Source: Megalobrama amblycephala (Eukaryota > Chordata > Actinopteri > Cypriniformes > Xenocyprididae). From it: 64,000 bases of DNA. Below are positions 1-9,852 of this stretch, in pieces. The stretch lies in contig NC_063045.1 of assembly GCF_018812025.1 (NCBI RefSeq), positions 13,885,112 to 13,949,111 on the forward strand, given 5' to 3'. Position 1 is the first letter of the stretch, and each line of letters starts with the position of its first letter. The translations under genes were made by a program, and so were the position numbers. The notes beneath the pieces are model-generated. The model was not told the DNA's origin. It saw only the letters and a program-made list of their open reading frames with translations, and searched no databases.

Positions 1-848
1 TTTGCAGTTTCATCAGCAGAAGCCAGCTTCAAGTCTCACAAGGAGTTCGTAGGCCGCTCCGTGTACATTCACATTTCCACATCAATTATACTCTAACAGA
101 GTCAACTAACTATGTCATTACTTCAGGTTGAATGATTCTGATTGGCTAAGAAAGATTTAAAATTTGGTAATCTTCCACACATGGACAGATAGTCAGAAGC
201 ATATCTTCCTTTGTCACGATGCTGACGAGGGGACCCTGGATTTAGGTACCGGATGTCCTTTTGGGGTCACGACATAGCGTCTGCTGGTCTCAAGCAGAAT
301 GCCAGTTGTCCAGTACAAAGGGACCTGCACAGAACACTTAGCGCACATACACACATACATGATTCACAGCTTCTTCAAGGTTGAAGTTGATCTGAGCTCT
401 GCTCTGAGCAGGAAACTTTACCAAAACATACTGATAACATGTTCTTTTCTCTCAGTGAGAGGTACAGAGGAAAATAAATGCTTTAACATACATTGAAGAA
501 GTCATTCAAATAATTTAACAGAAATATAAATGTTGATTAATAACTTAAAAGATATATATTGAAGCGGCAGTGGATTCCAGAATCCACCCCTTCACTCTTA
601 AAAATAAAGGGTCTTTATTGGCATCAATGGTTCCATGCATGAACATTTTTTTTTTTCTTATAAGAACTATTATTGAAAGGTTCTTTGGGGAAATGTTCTT
701 TATTGGCACTGCTATGAAACCCCATTTTGGAACATTTATTTAAGATTCTAACTCATATCATATTTTGCTCAACATAGTTTATGGGAGCAGACAACTTTCA
801 ACAAATGTGAAAGTGTTTTTTCTTTATCTTTTTTGTAAATCCTTGCAG
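1..848 (+). other. crb1 intron 1 (3' part)
   Basis: AT-rich sequence with no supported exon. It ends in a T-rich tract and the acceptor cttgcag at 842-848. Short open frames here, such as one at 299-496, have no recognisable domains. I found no signal-peptide exon for the long crb1 form in this stretch. Confidence 0.6.
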
Positions 849-1445
849 GCTTAACAGTTCTCAAGACCTCAGCGCACTGCCTGGACAAGCCTTGCCAAAA
901 CAGGGCAGAGTGCAGGGAAGCCCCATCTGACTTCCTGTGCCAGTGTCAGTCGCCTGTGCCAGCCCTGCCCCGCACGCATTGCGATTCTTCCAGCGCTCTC
1001 TGCCAACTGTCCATCTGCCAGGGCAATGCGACGTGTCAGCCCTCCGGCGCCCACCCGGGGGAACTAGTTTGCCAGTGTGAGCCTGGCTTGTTGGGGCAGG
1101 ACTGTCATTCCAGTGCCCAGCTCTGCGCTCAGGGGCTGTGCGGGGACAGTGTCCGCTGTCTGGCAGTGCAAGACAGGAGCCCGGGGTATGCATGCATCTG
1201 TCAAGAGGGTTACACTGGGAGTTCTTGCGAGAAAGAGGTGGACCATTGCTCCCCCAACCCTTGTCGCAACCGCGCCATCTGCCGCAGCAGAAGGGACGGC
1301 CCCACCTGCTTCTGCGTGCCGGGATTCCAGGGCAAGCACTGCGAGATCGAGGTAAATGAATGCGTGTCGTGGCCCTGCAGGAACGGAGCCACCTGTGTGG
1401 ACAAGATCGGGCACTACATCTGTCTCTGCAGGCCTGGATACACGG
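849..1445 (+). CDS. crb1: crb1 exon 2: EGF-like domains 1-5
   Basis: The exon enters with two bases of a split codon and leaves with one (donor ACGG/gtgagt). It encodes five EGF-like modules. Recognisable cysteine runs begin CLDKPCQNRAEC, LCQLSICQGNATC, LCAQGLCGDSVRC, DHCSPNPCRNRAIC and NECVSWPCRNGATC, each followed by a CxCxxGxxGxxC-type ending. The last has the N-E-C start and aromatic residue typical of calcium-binding EGF. It is the extracellular N-terminal part of Crumbs 1. The base composition is clearly richer in G+C than the flanking introns. A 204-codon open frame on the opposite strand is a shadow of this coding exon. Confidence 0.95.
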
Positions 1446-2059
1446 GTGAGTGAAAGGAGGGAGGGTCTGATGCAACTCACCTGTTAGACTGACATGTGGT
1501 CAGTGCCAAATGCAGCTAGTGCCATCTTGTGGCTGAAGGATGATATTGCAATCTGAAATGCAACCTTGAAGAACATCCTCACATTTGTTTTATGAAGGGT
1601 CATTGAAAAAATTTAAAGATCTTGTTTAATATAGCTAATAAGAGAAGTCATCAAGTATGTTGGCCCTATAGTGCGTTATGCTGTCTCTAGGCCTATATGG
1701 GGTAAGTTGTCACAAAAAAATGAGGTTTTGAACTAGGCATTTGAGTTCAAATGCAAGAGAATTTATCAATTGAACTTTTGACAACCTCCTCGTGTGACAA
1801 GCCCTGGTCTCTTAAAACACATGGTGTTAAACCTCACGGTTCAAATCTGCTTAAAAAACATTTTTGATCAAGTTAAGGAAAAGCTGTGAGCAGCATATCA
1901 AATACCCTAAAGACTGACTGGAAGCTTCCAGTCTAGCTACAGTCTGTTTGATCCAGGATGAGGTCTGTCCAGATGGCATGTGTAATAAGCCATGCAGAGA
2001 TCTCGACAAAAAGCGGATTGGCATCTTTGCACTCAACACCACTGTCTCTGATGTTCCAG
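1446..2059 (+). other. crb1 intron 2
   Basis: Unremarkable AT-rich intron bounded by gtgagt at 1446 and ttccag at 2059. The frame stays open upstream of the next exon from about 1948, but that part lacks EGF cysteines and precedes the acceptor, so it is intronic. Confidence 0.8.
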
Positions 2060-2255
2060 GTAGCAGCTGTGAGGTTCAGATTGATGAGTGTCAATCACAG
2101 CCCTGTCTCCACGGGGGCAGTTGCCATGACCACATCAATGGCTTCACGTGTACCTGCCTGGCGGGCTTCCAGGGGGAACGCTGCGAAACGAACATTGATG
2201 AATGCAGTGACCAGCCTTGCCAAAATGGGGCTCTGTGTGTGGATGAAATCAATAG
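2060..2255 (+). CDS. crb1: crb1 exon 3: end of EGF 5, EGF 6, start of EGF 7
   Basis: Acceptor ttccag, then GT completes a glycine codon from the previous exon. The exon finishes EGF 5 (SSC), encodes a complete calcium-binding EGF (IDECQSQPCLHGGSC through FQGERC) and begins the next (IDECSDQPCQNGALC). It ends in phase 2 at AATAG/gtacaa. The donor lies about 33 bp before a (TA)n microsatellite. Confidence 0.93.
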
Positions 2256-2286
2256 GTACAATAAATGTAGTAGTTGTTAGTATTTT

Positions 2287-2288
<2 letters not shown>

Positions 2289-2323
<35 letters not shown>
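2289..2323. repeat. (TA)n microsatellite
   Basis: About 17 uninterrupted TA units in crb1 intron 3, starting about 33 bp after the exon 3 donor. Likely length-variable. Confidence 0.95.
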
Positions 2324-2326
<3 letters not shown>

Positions 2327-2820
2327 ATGTGTATACATGATGGCAGCATTTGTTGTTCTTCCTTTAATTTATGCTGACTTTAAGTTTATAATGAGAAGTT
2401 GGAGAGGAAATATGCTTAATTTTAATGAAAATATTGTCACAATGCAAAACTCTTTATGGTCCAAAAATGGGTTTTCATTTTCTTAATGTAAAATTTAATT
2501 ACTTTCTTTTCCATGTTGGGGTGATATATTCACAGTATTTTACTTATTTAATAATTATAAATAATATTAATAATTTTAAATATAAATAATTGTAGTATAA
2601 ATCAATTTCTAATATAATTTTTGGGGTACAATATATATTTGTAAATAAAATGATACATAAATAAAACTAATCCCTCACTACACACAGAGTAAACCACATG
2701 CACTTTATTATTGTGTATAATAATATAATATGCTTATTATGTTGAATCTGTGAAAATACTCGAAATGAGTTAACCTGTATAATAACCAATATACCTATGT
2801 ATTTTGAAATAATCTTGTAG

Positions 2821-2960
2821 CTACCACTGTGACTGCTCACAAACTAACTTTACTGGTGTTCACTGTGAGATCCCACCTCCTCCCTGCTGGTCTCAACCCT
2901 GCCTCAACGACGCCCTCTGTGAGGATGAAAATGGGAACTACACCTGCATTTGCTGGCCAG
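2821..2960 (+). CDS. crb1: crb1 exon 4: end of EGF 7, most of EGF 8
   Basis: The first base completes Ser with AG from the previous exon, then YHCDCSQTNFTGVHC closes EGF 7. EGF 8 follows with CWSQPCLNDALC and YTCICWPG. It ends in phase 1 at GCCAG/gtgact. The exon is short and its frame matches on both sides. Confidence 0.92.
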
Positions 2961-3186
2961 GTGACTAAAATAGAGCTCATTTGTGTAAACTGGAATAATG
3001 TTATTAATAGATCGAATTTTGAATTTAATATTGTGGTTCTGAATTTATATTTATTAAAAGGTTCATGCATGTGATTGATTGGTTGATGTATTTATACTTG
3101 TAATGTTCATTCATTTGAAATCATGTTAAATAATCTAGCACACAAAAACATCAATAGGCTGTCCTCTCATATCTGCTCCGTACCAG

Positions 3187-3369
3187 GGTTCGAGGGTCGT
3201 AACTGTGAGACAGATGTAAGTGAGTGTGATAGCAGTCCCTGTGTGAATGAAGGCATTTGCATTGAGCGCTCTTGGAAGACACTTTACGGCACAGAGTCCC
3301 TGTTTCCTCCTCGATACAGCCCCAGGCATGCTTCTGGCTTCATCTGCAAGTGTCCACCAGGATTTTCAG
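3187..3369 (+). CDS. crb1: crb1 exon 5: end of EGF 8, EGF 9 with long loop
   Basis: Starts after accag at 3186 and ends in phase 1 at TTTTCAG/gtatct. It closes EGF 8 (FEGRNC) and encodes EGF 9. That module has an unusually long stretch (about 28 residues, 3264-3345) between its third and fourth cysteines, containing ERSWKTLYGTESLF and PRYSPRHASGF. The rest is standard (ECDSSPCVNEGIC, FICKCPPGFSG). The long form splices from here to the first laminin-G exon. Confidence 0.92.
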
Positions 3370-3975
3370 GTATCTGCAGACTCACATCCCTATTTAATCC
3401 TTTGAATTATACTTTATTTACTAAGTGTGATATTGTATAAAAGCAGGATCAAGATAAGCTGTTGGTTTTTATTCAGAAGAGAAGGTTGTGTTAGTGCCAC
3501 TCATATATCAATCTCAGGACATTTTCTTATATAAACCTGTTTATTTTTTTCTTTTGTGGACATGTGCTAGCTGACCCAGTTCAGTTTGCATGCATTTTCT
3601 GTGACACCTTGTCACAGGAAAATTGTCATTTGCCCTTATCCCTAAATCTGACCGTTTTAAAGTAGTTTTAATAAGGAAAGAGTCAAAAATCCAGGACTGC
3701 CCTGAATAAATATGGTCATCCGAGAGGCTTTCGGTTCTGTAATAATCAAATGTCTGAAGGACAACCGAGTCAAAGAATCAATAAAGCCTAATTGCTTTCA
3801 ATGCCTGGCTAAATTCTTGGCTAGATATTGCCTTTAATGAGCATATTATGCATCATCAGGTTGATGCGACTATCAGAACTTGTCTGGTTTGCATAATAAA
3901 AACCAAATCAGGCATTATATGACCCATCATTCAGCACAAATTCACTCTACTGATTCTCTGACAACTGAACTTATA
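3370..3975 (+). other. crb1 intron 5, first part
   Basis: AT-rich non-coding sequence between the exon 5 donor and a dispersed repeat. I see no exon or clear element in it. Confidence 0.6.
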
Positions 3976-4531
3976 TCTGCAAAATGATTTTTACTTTTTA
4001 GATTATACAAAGTATTGCGATCCCAGTCGAACTTATAAAAGCTGCCTGAATCATGATCATGCACTGTTCGCTGTTGGCCAGAGGAGAATTGGTCCCCTGA
4101 CTGAGCCTGGTTTCTCCCAAGGTTTTTTTTCTCCTCCATTTTAACATTTGTTTGCCACCTGATGTCAACTGTTGGAGTTTGGGTTCCTTGCCACCATCGC
4201 CTTTGGCTTGCTTAGTTGGGGGCACTTGACATTTTATATTCAACAATGTTTTGATCTGCATGCATCGACACCCTTGTATGCGAACTGAACTGAGCTGGAT
4301 GATGGCATCACTGTTTACTCCAGTGCTGATATAGATAAATTAACTAAATTAATAACTATTGATTCTTACAACAGAACGAATCAATACTGAATTTACTTAA
4401 GCTGGACAATGACACCATTTTCTTTAAGAGCTGCTGTGCAACCAAAATTATTTACTATTTATCACTGTAAAGCTGCTTTGACACAATCTGCATTGTAAAA
4501 AGCGCTATATAAATAAAGGTCAGTTGACTTG
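3976..4531 (+). mobile_element. Dispersed repeat with LINE/SINE-like 3' tail
   Basis: The segment ends with a tail reading AAAGCGCTATATAAATAAA (4499-4517) after AAGCTGCTTTGACACAATC. This type of tail is found at the 3' end of many interspersed fish repeats of L2/CR1 or SINE type. The body (GAGGAGAATTGGTCCCC, TTTCTCCCAAGG) is also typical of an abundant cyprinid repeat. No protein-coding remnant is evident. It lies directly upstream of the putative internal crb1 promoter. Confidence 0.5.
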
Positions 4532-4539
4532 AAAAAAGA

Positions 4540-4806
4540 GTTTGTCACTGTTACCAGCTCAGGACATGACTCACAGGCGGAGGCTATAATTGGGCTTCAC
4601 CATTGTAAGATGCTCAGGTTGCATTAAGCTAATCCCCCGGGAGCTGGCTTTGATGGGGGCCTAGTGTTGCAGTACAAAGTTTTTCTTGAAGGAATGAATA
4701 TACATTGAAGGCTGTCTGTTAGGATGGCCTTTGCTATAGATGGACCCATCAAAAAGCAATGCGACTGAACAGATGTGTGGCTGCTGAATGGTAGACTTCT
4801 AATGCC
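4540..4806 (+). promoter_or_regulatory. Putative internal crb1 promoter and 5' UTR (CRB1-B type)
   Basis: This unique, moderately GC-rich stretch sits between the repeat tail and an isolated signal-peptide exon. It contains CTAATCCC (4629-4636), a good match to the CRX/OTX (K50 homeodomain) site, ATTA at 4623-4626, and TGACTCA (4567-4573), an AP-1/MAF-type half site compatible with NRL. A TATA-like CTATAAT lies at 4583-4589. The transcription start cannot be placed. The site combination fits photoreceptor expression, but short motifs occur often by chance. Confidence 0.45.
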
Positions 4807-4852
4807 ATGGAAGTTTTAGTTTGGATTTGGAGTGTCCTGTTGCTTGTTTCAG
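4807..4852 (+). CDS. crb1: Alternative first coding exon of crb1 (signal peptide, CRB1-B-like)
   Basis: An ATG in excellent Kozak context (GCCATGG) opens MEVLVWIWSVLLLVSG. This has an acidic residue at position 2, a hydrophobic core and a small-residue end, the profile of a short signal peptide. After 15 codons plus one base it reaches the donor TTTCAG/gtaaat in phase 1, exactly the phase needed to join the next exon at 5456 (G/GT, then ALCEQN). In mammals the photoreceptor isoform CRB1-B starts from its own exon in this same intron, before the first laminin-G exon. An overlapping ATG at 4802 gives only a five-codon frame. Position, phase, start context and signal peptide agree; transcription is inferred. 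Confidence 0.75.
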
Positions 4853-5455
4853 GTAAATTTGCACAGTTTTGTTTTGTTGTTTGGATTTCATTTTGGTTGT
4901 ACAATCATTCTCAGTGAAAATCAGTGGTGAAATCAGTGTTGGGGGGGAATTAAAAAACAATATCCTTTATTAGGCTAATGAAAACTCTTTCTTTTTGAAA
5001 ATATGATGAACTTGCAATGACTTTAGGTCATGAAAAAAACGATCAGTAGCTACACAACCTGGTTTCCATGGAATGCATTATTCACAGCTCTTTAATGTTT
5101 TATTCATCCATTTTAAACTCATTCATAACTAAATTCTCATTCAGTGAAATTTTAGGCACAACACTCATAAAGTTGCATGATTGTTATGCAATCAGCTTTA
5201 CTTATTTGTTTTCCTGAGGGATTATTGGCTAAAACGTGCCCACATTATCCCTGGCATGAGCTACGCTTTAGTTATTGACCATTTTCTGACATTGGCACAA
5301 ATGCAACAAATAGTTTTAAGGATAAACCTTTATAAAAACAATTCGTCTTGTCTTATAATTGCAGCGGGAAAATTTCATTCTTGGGGAACAATCTTTGTTA
5401 AATGTTTACTTGTAAGAAACTTGACTGAATTCCACTCTGGGCTCTCCCATTTCAG
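4853..5455 (+). other. crb1 intron 5, last part
   Basis: AT-rich intron between the alternative first exon and exon 6, ending in ccatttcag at 5455. An open frame at 5181-5468 has no domain and runs across the acceptor, so it is not coding. Confidence 0.7.
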
Positions 5456-6385
5456 GTGCCTTGTGTGAGCAAAATACTACTGCTTGTACCACCAACCCGT
5501 GTCATAATGGAGCCACATGTGAGGACTTCCTGGGCAGCTACAAGTGCATCTGCCTGTCCGAAAGCCATGATGGAGTCCTCTATGGCGGCCATAACTGTAG
5601 CGAGCCCCTGGTGGGTTGTGAGGGACACGAGTGCCAGAACGGGGCAGCCTGCATGCCCTTCCTGAGCGAAGGTGTACATGGCTACAGTTGCATCTGTCAG
5701 CCAGGCTACACCGGCTCTTACTGCCAGACGCCCACTGTATTCTCCTTTGAGACAATTGGAGGATTCCTGCACCTGCAGACGCCGCTGCTGGGTGCAGAAG
5801 CATACTTTAATATCACACTAAGCTTTCGCACAGTGCTGGAAAACACCATACTCTTCCAGAGGGGTAGCGAAGGGGTCATACTCAGCCTAGAGCTGCAAGA
5901 GACACACCTGCTTCTTGATCTTAGGAGTGACCCTCAGACAAACACAACCAGCTGGACTCTGATGCTGCCTCAGGATCTATCTGATGGCGAATGGCACACA
6001 GTAGAGGCTGTACTTGGAGAGGGTACCCTGCTGTTGCAACTGCTGGAGCCATGCCAGGATGCAGATAACTGTGGTACAACAGCCCAAGTGGATACCGGCG
6101 CCCTTGAGCTGGAGTCAGCTCTACAAAGCACCTTTGTTGGAGGATTGGATGAGGGAGGGGGCACCGGCTCATTCATCGGCTGCATGAGGGACTTGTTTGT
6201 GGACTCGCAGCTGATGGTACCGGAGGACTGGTTGAGCAGCTCAGCAGTGAATGTTGTGCAAGGCTGCAGCCATCATGACCGATGCCTTTCTGGTCCATGC
6301 GAGAACCATGGAGAGTGTGTTAACCTTTGGCAAGGTTACCAGTGCAGATGTCTGCGACCGTATGTGGGTCAAAACTGTGGTGAGG
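5456..6385 (+). CDS. crb1: crb1 exon 6: EGF 10-11, laminin-G 1, EGF 12
   Basis: The largest exon. Two EGF modules come first (NPCHNGATCEDFLGSYKCIC and CEGHECQNGAACMPF). The first laminin-G domain follows, from about VFSFETIGGFLHL to its closing IGCMRDLF and VVQGC motifs. EGF 12 (CLSGPCENHGECVNLWQGYQCRC) ends the exon. Two donors in the same phase lie 6 bp apart: TGTG/gtgagg (end 6379) and GAGG/gtaaga (end 6385). I use 6385 because it gives an extra acidic pair before the second laminin-G domain, as I recall for human CRB1. If the intron is retained, the frame stops at 6403-6405, giving a secreted form. Confidence 0.93.
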
Positions 6386-6661
6386 GTAAGAACACCAGGG
6401 ATTGACCTCCCATTAACCATGTCTACACTGGAAGCATCCACTGCGGTGTTGCAAATGTCCAGTCTGTTTTTTAAAGCAAAACAGTGCTACACTGTGGTTG
6501 CTTCTAGTGTAGATGCATTGATAAACTATAAATGTAGAAGATCATAGGATAAACCTTGGGAGAATCTTAATGTTTCCTTTAAGGGTTCAAGTTACAATAG
6601 TAAAACAAGAACAGTTCTAGAAACTCTTTAAGAGTTGTATTCTCTTCTCTTCTTCACACAG

Positions 6662-7215
6662 AGTATATTACTGCCAGATTTGGCCAGGAAGACTCCACAA
6701 GCTATGCTGTCTTCACCATCAATGACCAACTGGAATCAGACATGCTCTATCTGTCCATGTTCTTGCGTACACGGAAGGAGTCTGGTCTTTTGGTGCTGCT
6801 TGCCAACAGCACTACTGAGTACTTGCAGATGTGGCTGGAAAAGGGAAAACTGACAATGAAAGTCGATAACTTGAAGACTATTACCGGTAAAAATGTGGTT
6901 AATGATGGTGAGATCCATTTTGTCAGCATCACCATCCAGGAGGGAATGATAACTCTACAGGAGTCAGATCATGTATTTGAACCAATGGATGTTCAACATG
7001 TTTCCATTCAGTATGGGGATGTGATCTATGTTGGCGGGCTGCTTGATGGACGAGAGTCATCTGCCTTCGGTGGTTACTTTAAAGGGTGCTTACAAGACTT
7101 GGAGCTCAATGAGAAGAAGCTTGAGTTTTTCCCACTTGATGCTTCTGTGATGTCATATAGACCCGACCGCATGGTTGATGTTACTGCAGGCTGCACCAGT
7201 GATGACTCTTGCGCT
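6662..7215 (+). CDS. crb1: crb1 exon 7: laminin-G domain 2
   Basis: AG completes a Glu codon, then YITARFGQEDSTSYAVF opens the second laminin-G domain. Typical landmarks follow: LSMFLRTRKESGLLVLL, VIYVGGLLDG and the closing FKGCLQDLELN with VTAGC. The exon ends in phase 0 at TGCGCT/gtaagt, in the first cysteines of the next EGF (DDSCA). The domain is extracellular. Confidence 0.95.
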
Positions 7216-7676
7216 GTAAGTTTCAGTGTCATGAGCTCTCAAATGCAAATATGGAAGCTATTTACACAACACCTGCTTATCTTATTTAGCTCCGTTATCC
7301 TCTTTAAACTGGATGAAAGTTTACACTCATGACTTTGGCCATGCCAAGGATAAAACTAATCCAAAACATATTCAGAAGGTTTTGGGGATCTGATTTGATT
7401 CACGATTGATTCACTAATCCAATAAATTATTCACCAGGTAATTTAAGTTCAAGTCCTTTTTTTAAAATGAAATATTTAATCAAATGGTGCTGTTCATCAC
7501 TATATATTTAAGTTTGTATAATTTAGTGTTGATTGCAGAAATACTATCATCTGATAAAATGTATAAATATAGTGTACCCTTACATAGCTTCAATGTAGTT
7601 AGCCACTTTTTATTAGCAACTACTAGTGTAGCTAATTAAATAGTTTGAAGGGTAGCTTGAATGTAGTTCAATTACT
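7216..7676 (+). other. crb1 intron 7, first part
   Basis: AT-rich sequence after the exon 7 donor. Nothing recognised before the transposon at 7681. Confidence 0.6.
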
Positions 7677-8378
7677 TTAAAGGTCCCGTTTTTCGTGGTT
7701 TTTTGAAGCTTTGATTGTGTTTATAGTGTGCAATATAACATGTGTTCATGTTTCGCGTGTAAAAAAACACAGTATTTTTCACATAATTTACTTATCTGTA
7801 TACCGCTGTTTCCACTGTCATAAAAACGGGCTGATGACTTCCTTGTTCTATGAAGTCCCTCCTTCAGAAATACGTAACGAGTTCTGATTGTGCCAGCGGT
7901 TCCTGTGTTGTGATTCGACAGCAGCTTAGCACACCCAGAGCCATAGCACACCTTGCCCGGAAAGGTCACGCCTCTTACCATAACGTGGAGATACACACGC
8001 TCAGTGTTATTGTAAACATGTCTTTAATTTTACCCTATCAATTTGAGCCGGAATCAGACCCGGTGATTGGACTGCGGGATGAAAATAACAGCTTTTCGAC
8101 GACATGGCGACAAACACACTCTACAAACGCAACTCTTGTGTATTCCTGTGGGTGGAGGTTAGTCAAAAAGCTGTTTTAGTGACGTCATTAAAGAAGGAAG
8201 TAGAGGGATGTAGTCCAAACTGGCCGTTCGATGTAGGCGACTTCTGTTAAATAAAATATCTCGCTTGGCATTGAACTTTGAGCTTTAAAATTTTACAGAT
8301 TTTTATTTATACTCTAACAACAACATTACACACTAACTAAAGTTTGAAACATGGGATCACGAAGAACGGGACCTTTAA
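7677..8378. mobile_element. Non-autonomous piggyBac-like element, 694 bp
   Basis: TTAA (7677-7680) and TTAA (8375-8378) flank a unit that starts AGGTCCCGTTTTTCGTG and ends CACGAAGAACGGGACCT, nearly perfect terminal inverted repeats of about 17 bp. The TTAA target duplication is diagnostic of piggyBac-type (or other TTAA-specific) transposons. The interior has no transposase-length frame, so this is a deletion derivative or MITE. It lies in crb1 intron 7, 173 bp before exon 8. Confidence 0.85.
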
Positions 8379-8550
8379 AACTGTAGCTTCCAAAGGTACA
8401 AGCTTATCATAATTTAAAACTAGCTTCCCAAACATTTGATGTTACTACTTCTAAACAATTTCATATATTTAATTAATTATTAATACTTGGAATTCATTGG
8501 ATCATTTTAATGACAGTTTTGGATCTGTCACTTTTGTCTTTCCGTTCCAG

Positions 8551-8716
8551 AAAAATCCTTGCCAGAATGGTGGCATGTGCTTCTCTCTATGGGACGACTT
8601 TACATGCAAATGTCCTCCTAACACAGCAGGGCAGCACTGTGAAGAGGTGAGCTGGTGTGAACTCAGCCCCTGCCCACCACAAACAATATGCCGGGCCCTC
8701 AGCAAGGGTTATGAAT
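8551..8716 (+). CDS. crb1: crb1 exon 8: EGF 13 and most of EGF 14
   Basis: Phase 0 entry after tccgttccag. [21 protein letters not shown] with TAGQHC completes EGF 13, begun at the end of the previous exon. [20 protein letters not shown] forms EGF 14, whose next cysteine is split across the junction (T/GC). The donor is GAAT/gtgagt. This small exon links the second and third laminin-G domains, as in CRB1. Confidence 0.92.
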
Positions 8717-8924
8717 GTGAGTATTTTAGAACATGTGATCTCAGATGTATAAAACAGAGTACTTTAGCAGTATTTAGTGACCCTTTCAGATTCAAGTTGC
8801 AGGCTAGGCTCAGGAAGGAGACTTGCTGAGAACATCTTGCAGACTTTAACTTAGATTGTTTTGCAAATAAAAGTTTGAATCCTAGAAGTGTTATATAAAC
8901 TAAATCTGCCTTTATTCTACACAG

Positions 8925-9852
8925 GCATTTCAAACGTAACTTTTCAGGACAACACCACTCTTGTATACCGTGGGAATGGGCTGATCTCCCGCCACCTGAC
9001 CAGCATCGTTTTCAGTATCCGTACACGTAAACGCAATGCAGCAGTGTTACATGCGGAGAGTGGACCAGACTTTGTGACAGTATCCATTCAAGATGGCTTT
9101 CTGGTGCTTGAGCTTTTAAGTGGAACTTCTTCTTCTTCTTCTTCATCATCTTTGTCACCAGTAATCCTGCACAGCCCAAGACCAGTGGCCGATGGAGAGT
9201 GGCATCTTATAGAGCTGTTAATGGACAGACCTTGGGCTAACAGCTCCCAGTGGATCATGGTTCCCTTAGATGAAAAGGACGCGCGTACTGTATCTGACTC
9301 AATGACAGGAAATCTAGACTTCCTCCGAGAGGGAATAGATATCATGCTAGGAGGACTGGGCCCGGAGTCTGACTGGAATTTGATTGGTTGTCTGAGTAAT
9401 GTTGAGATTGGTGGAATTGTGCTTCCGTATTACGGTCCGACCGAAGTGAGATTTCCACGTACACAGGAAGAGAAGTTCAATAAGATATCAGAGACACCTG
9501 TCCAGACTGGCTGTGTTGGCGAGGTGGTGTGTGAACCCAACCCCTGCCTGCATGGAGGCATCTGTGACGATCACTTCAACCTTTTCCACTGCTTCTGTCT
9601 TCCCGGCTGGGGCGGTGATCGCTGCGAGCTGAATACAAACACATGTGCCTCCAACCCCTGTCAACACGGATACTGCAGTGTGCAGGACCTTACATACAGC
9701 TGCACATGTGAGAGTGGCTACACCGGTACCAACTGTGAGGTGAAGGTGGATGTATGTGCCGGCCACAAGTGTGCTAATGGAGGGACCTGCTTGCATGGCT
9801 TAAACAGCTATTCATGCCTCTGTCCCGACAGGTTTACCGGGCCAAATTGCAA
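8925..9852 (+). CDS. crb1: crb1 exon 9: laminin-G 3, EGF 15-17
   Basis: GC completes Cys, then ISNVTFQDNTTLVYRG opens the third laminin-G domain, which closes with IGCLSNVEIGG and TGC. Three EGF modules follow: CEPNPCLHGGICDDHF, CASNPCQHGYCSVQD and CAGHKCANGGTCLHG. The exon ends in phase 2 at TGCAA/gtgagt. Inside the laminin-G domain eight consecutive Ser codons (9128-9151, mostly TCT) form a coding microsatellite in what is probably a surface loop. Confidence 0.95.

Noticed and set aside
299..496. 65-codon frame as a possible crb1 signal-peptide exon
   Set aside because: No signal-peptide profile at its start and no donor in the phase required by exon 2.
861..1480. Long minus-strand open frames (204 and 138 codons) over crb1 exon 2
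   Set aside because: They are the reverse shadow of a GC-rich, cysteine-rich coding exon. They have no domain of their own and cover the exon almost exactly.
1948..2058. Upstream extension of the exon 3 frame
   Set aside because: It precedes a good acceptor, lacks EGF cysteine spacing, and exon 3 joins exon 2 in phase without it.
7850..8179. 109-codon frame inside the 694-bp transposon as a transposase remnant
   Set aside because: It shows no transposase motif and is too short. The element is better explained as non-autonomous.
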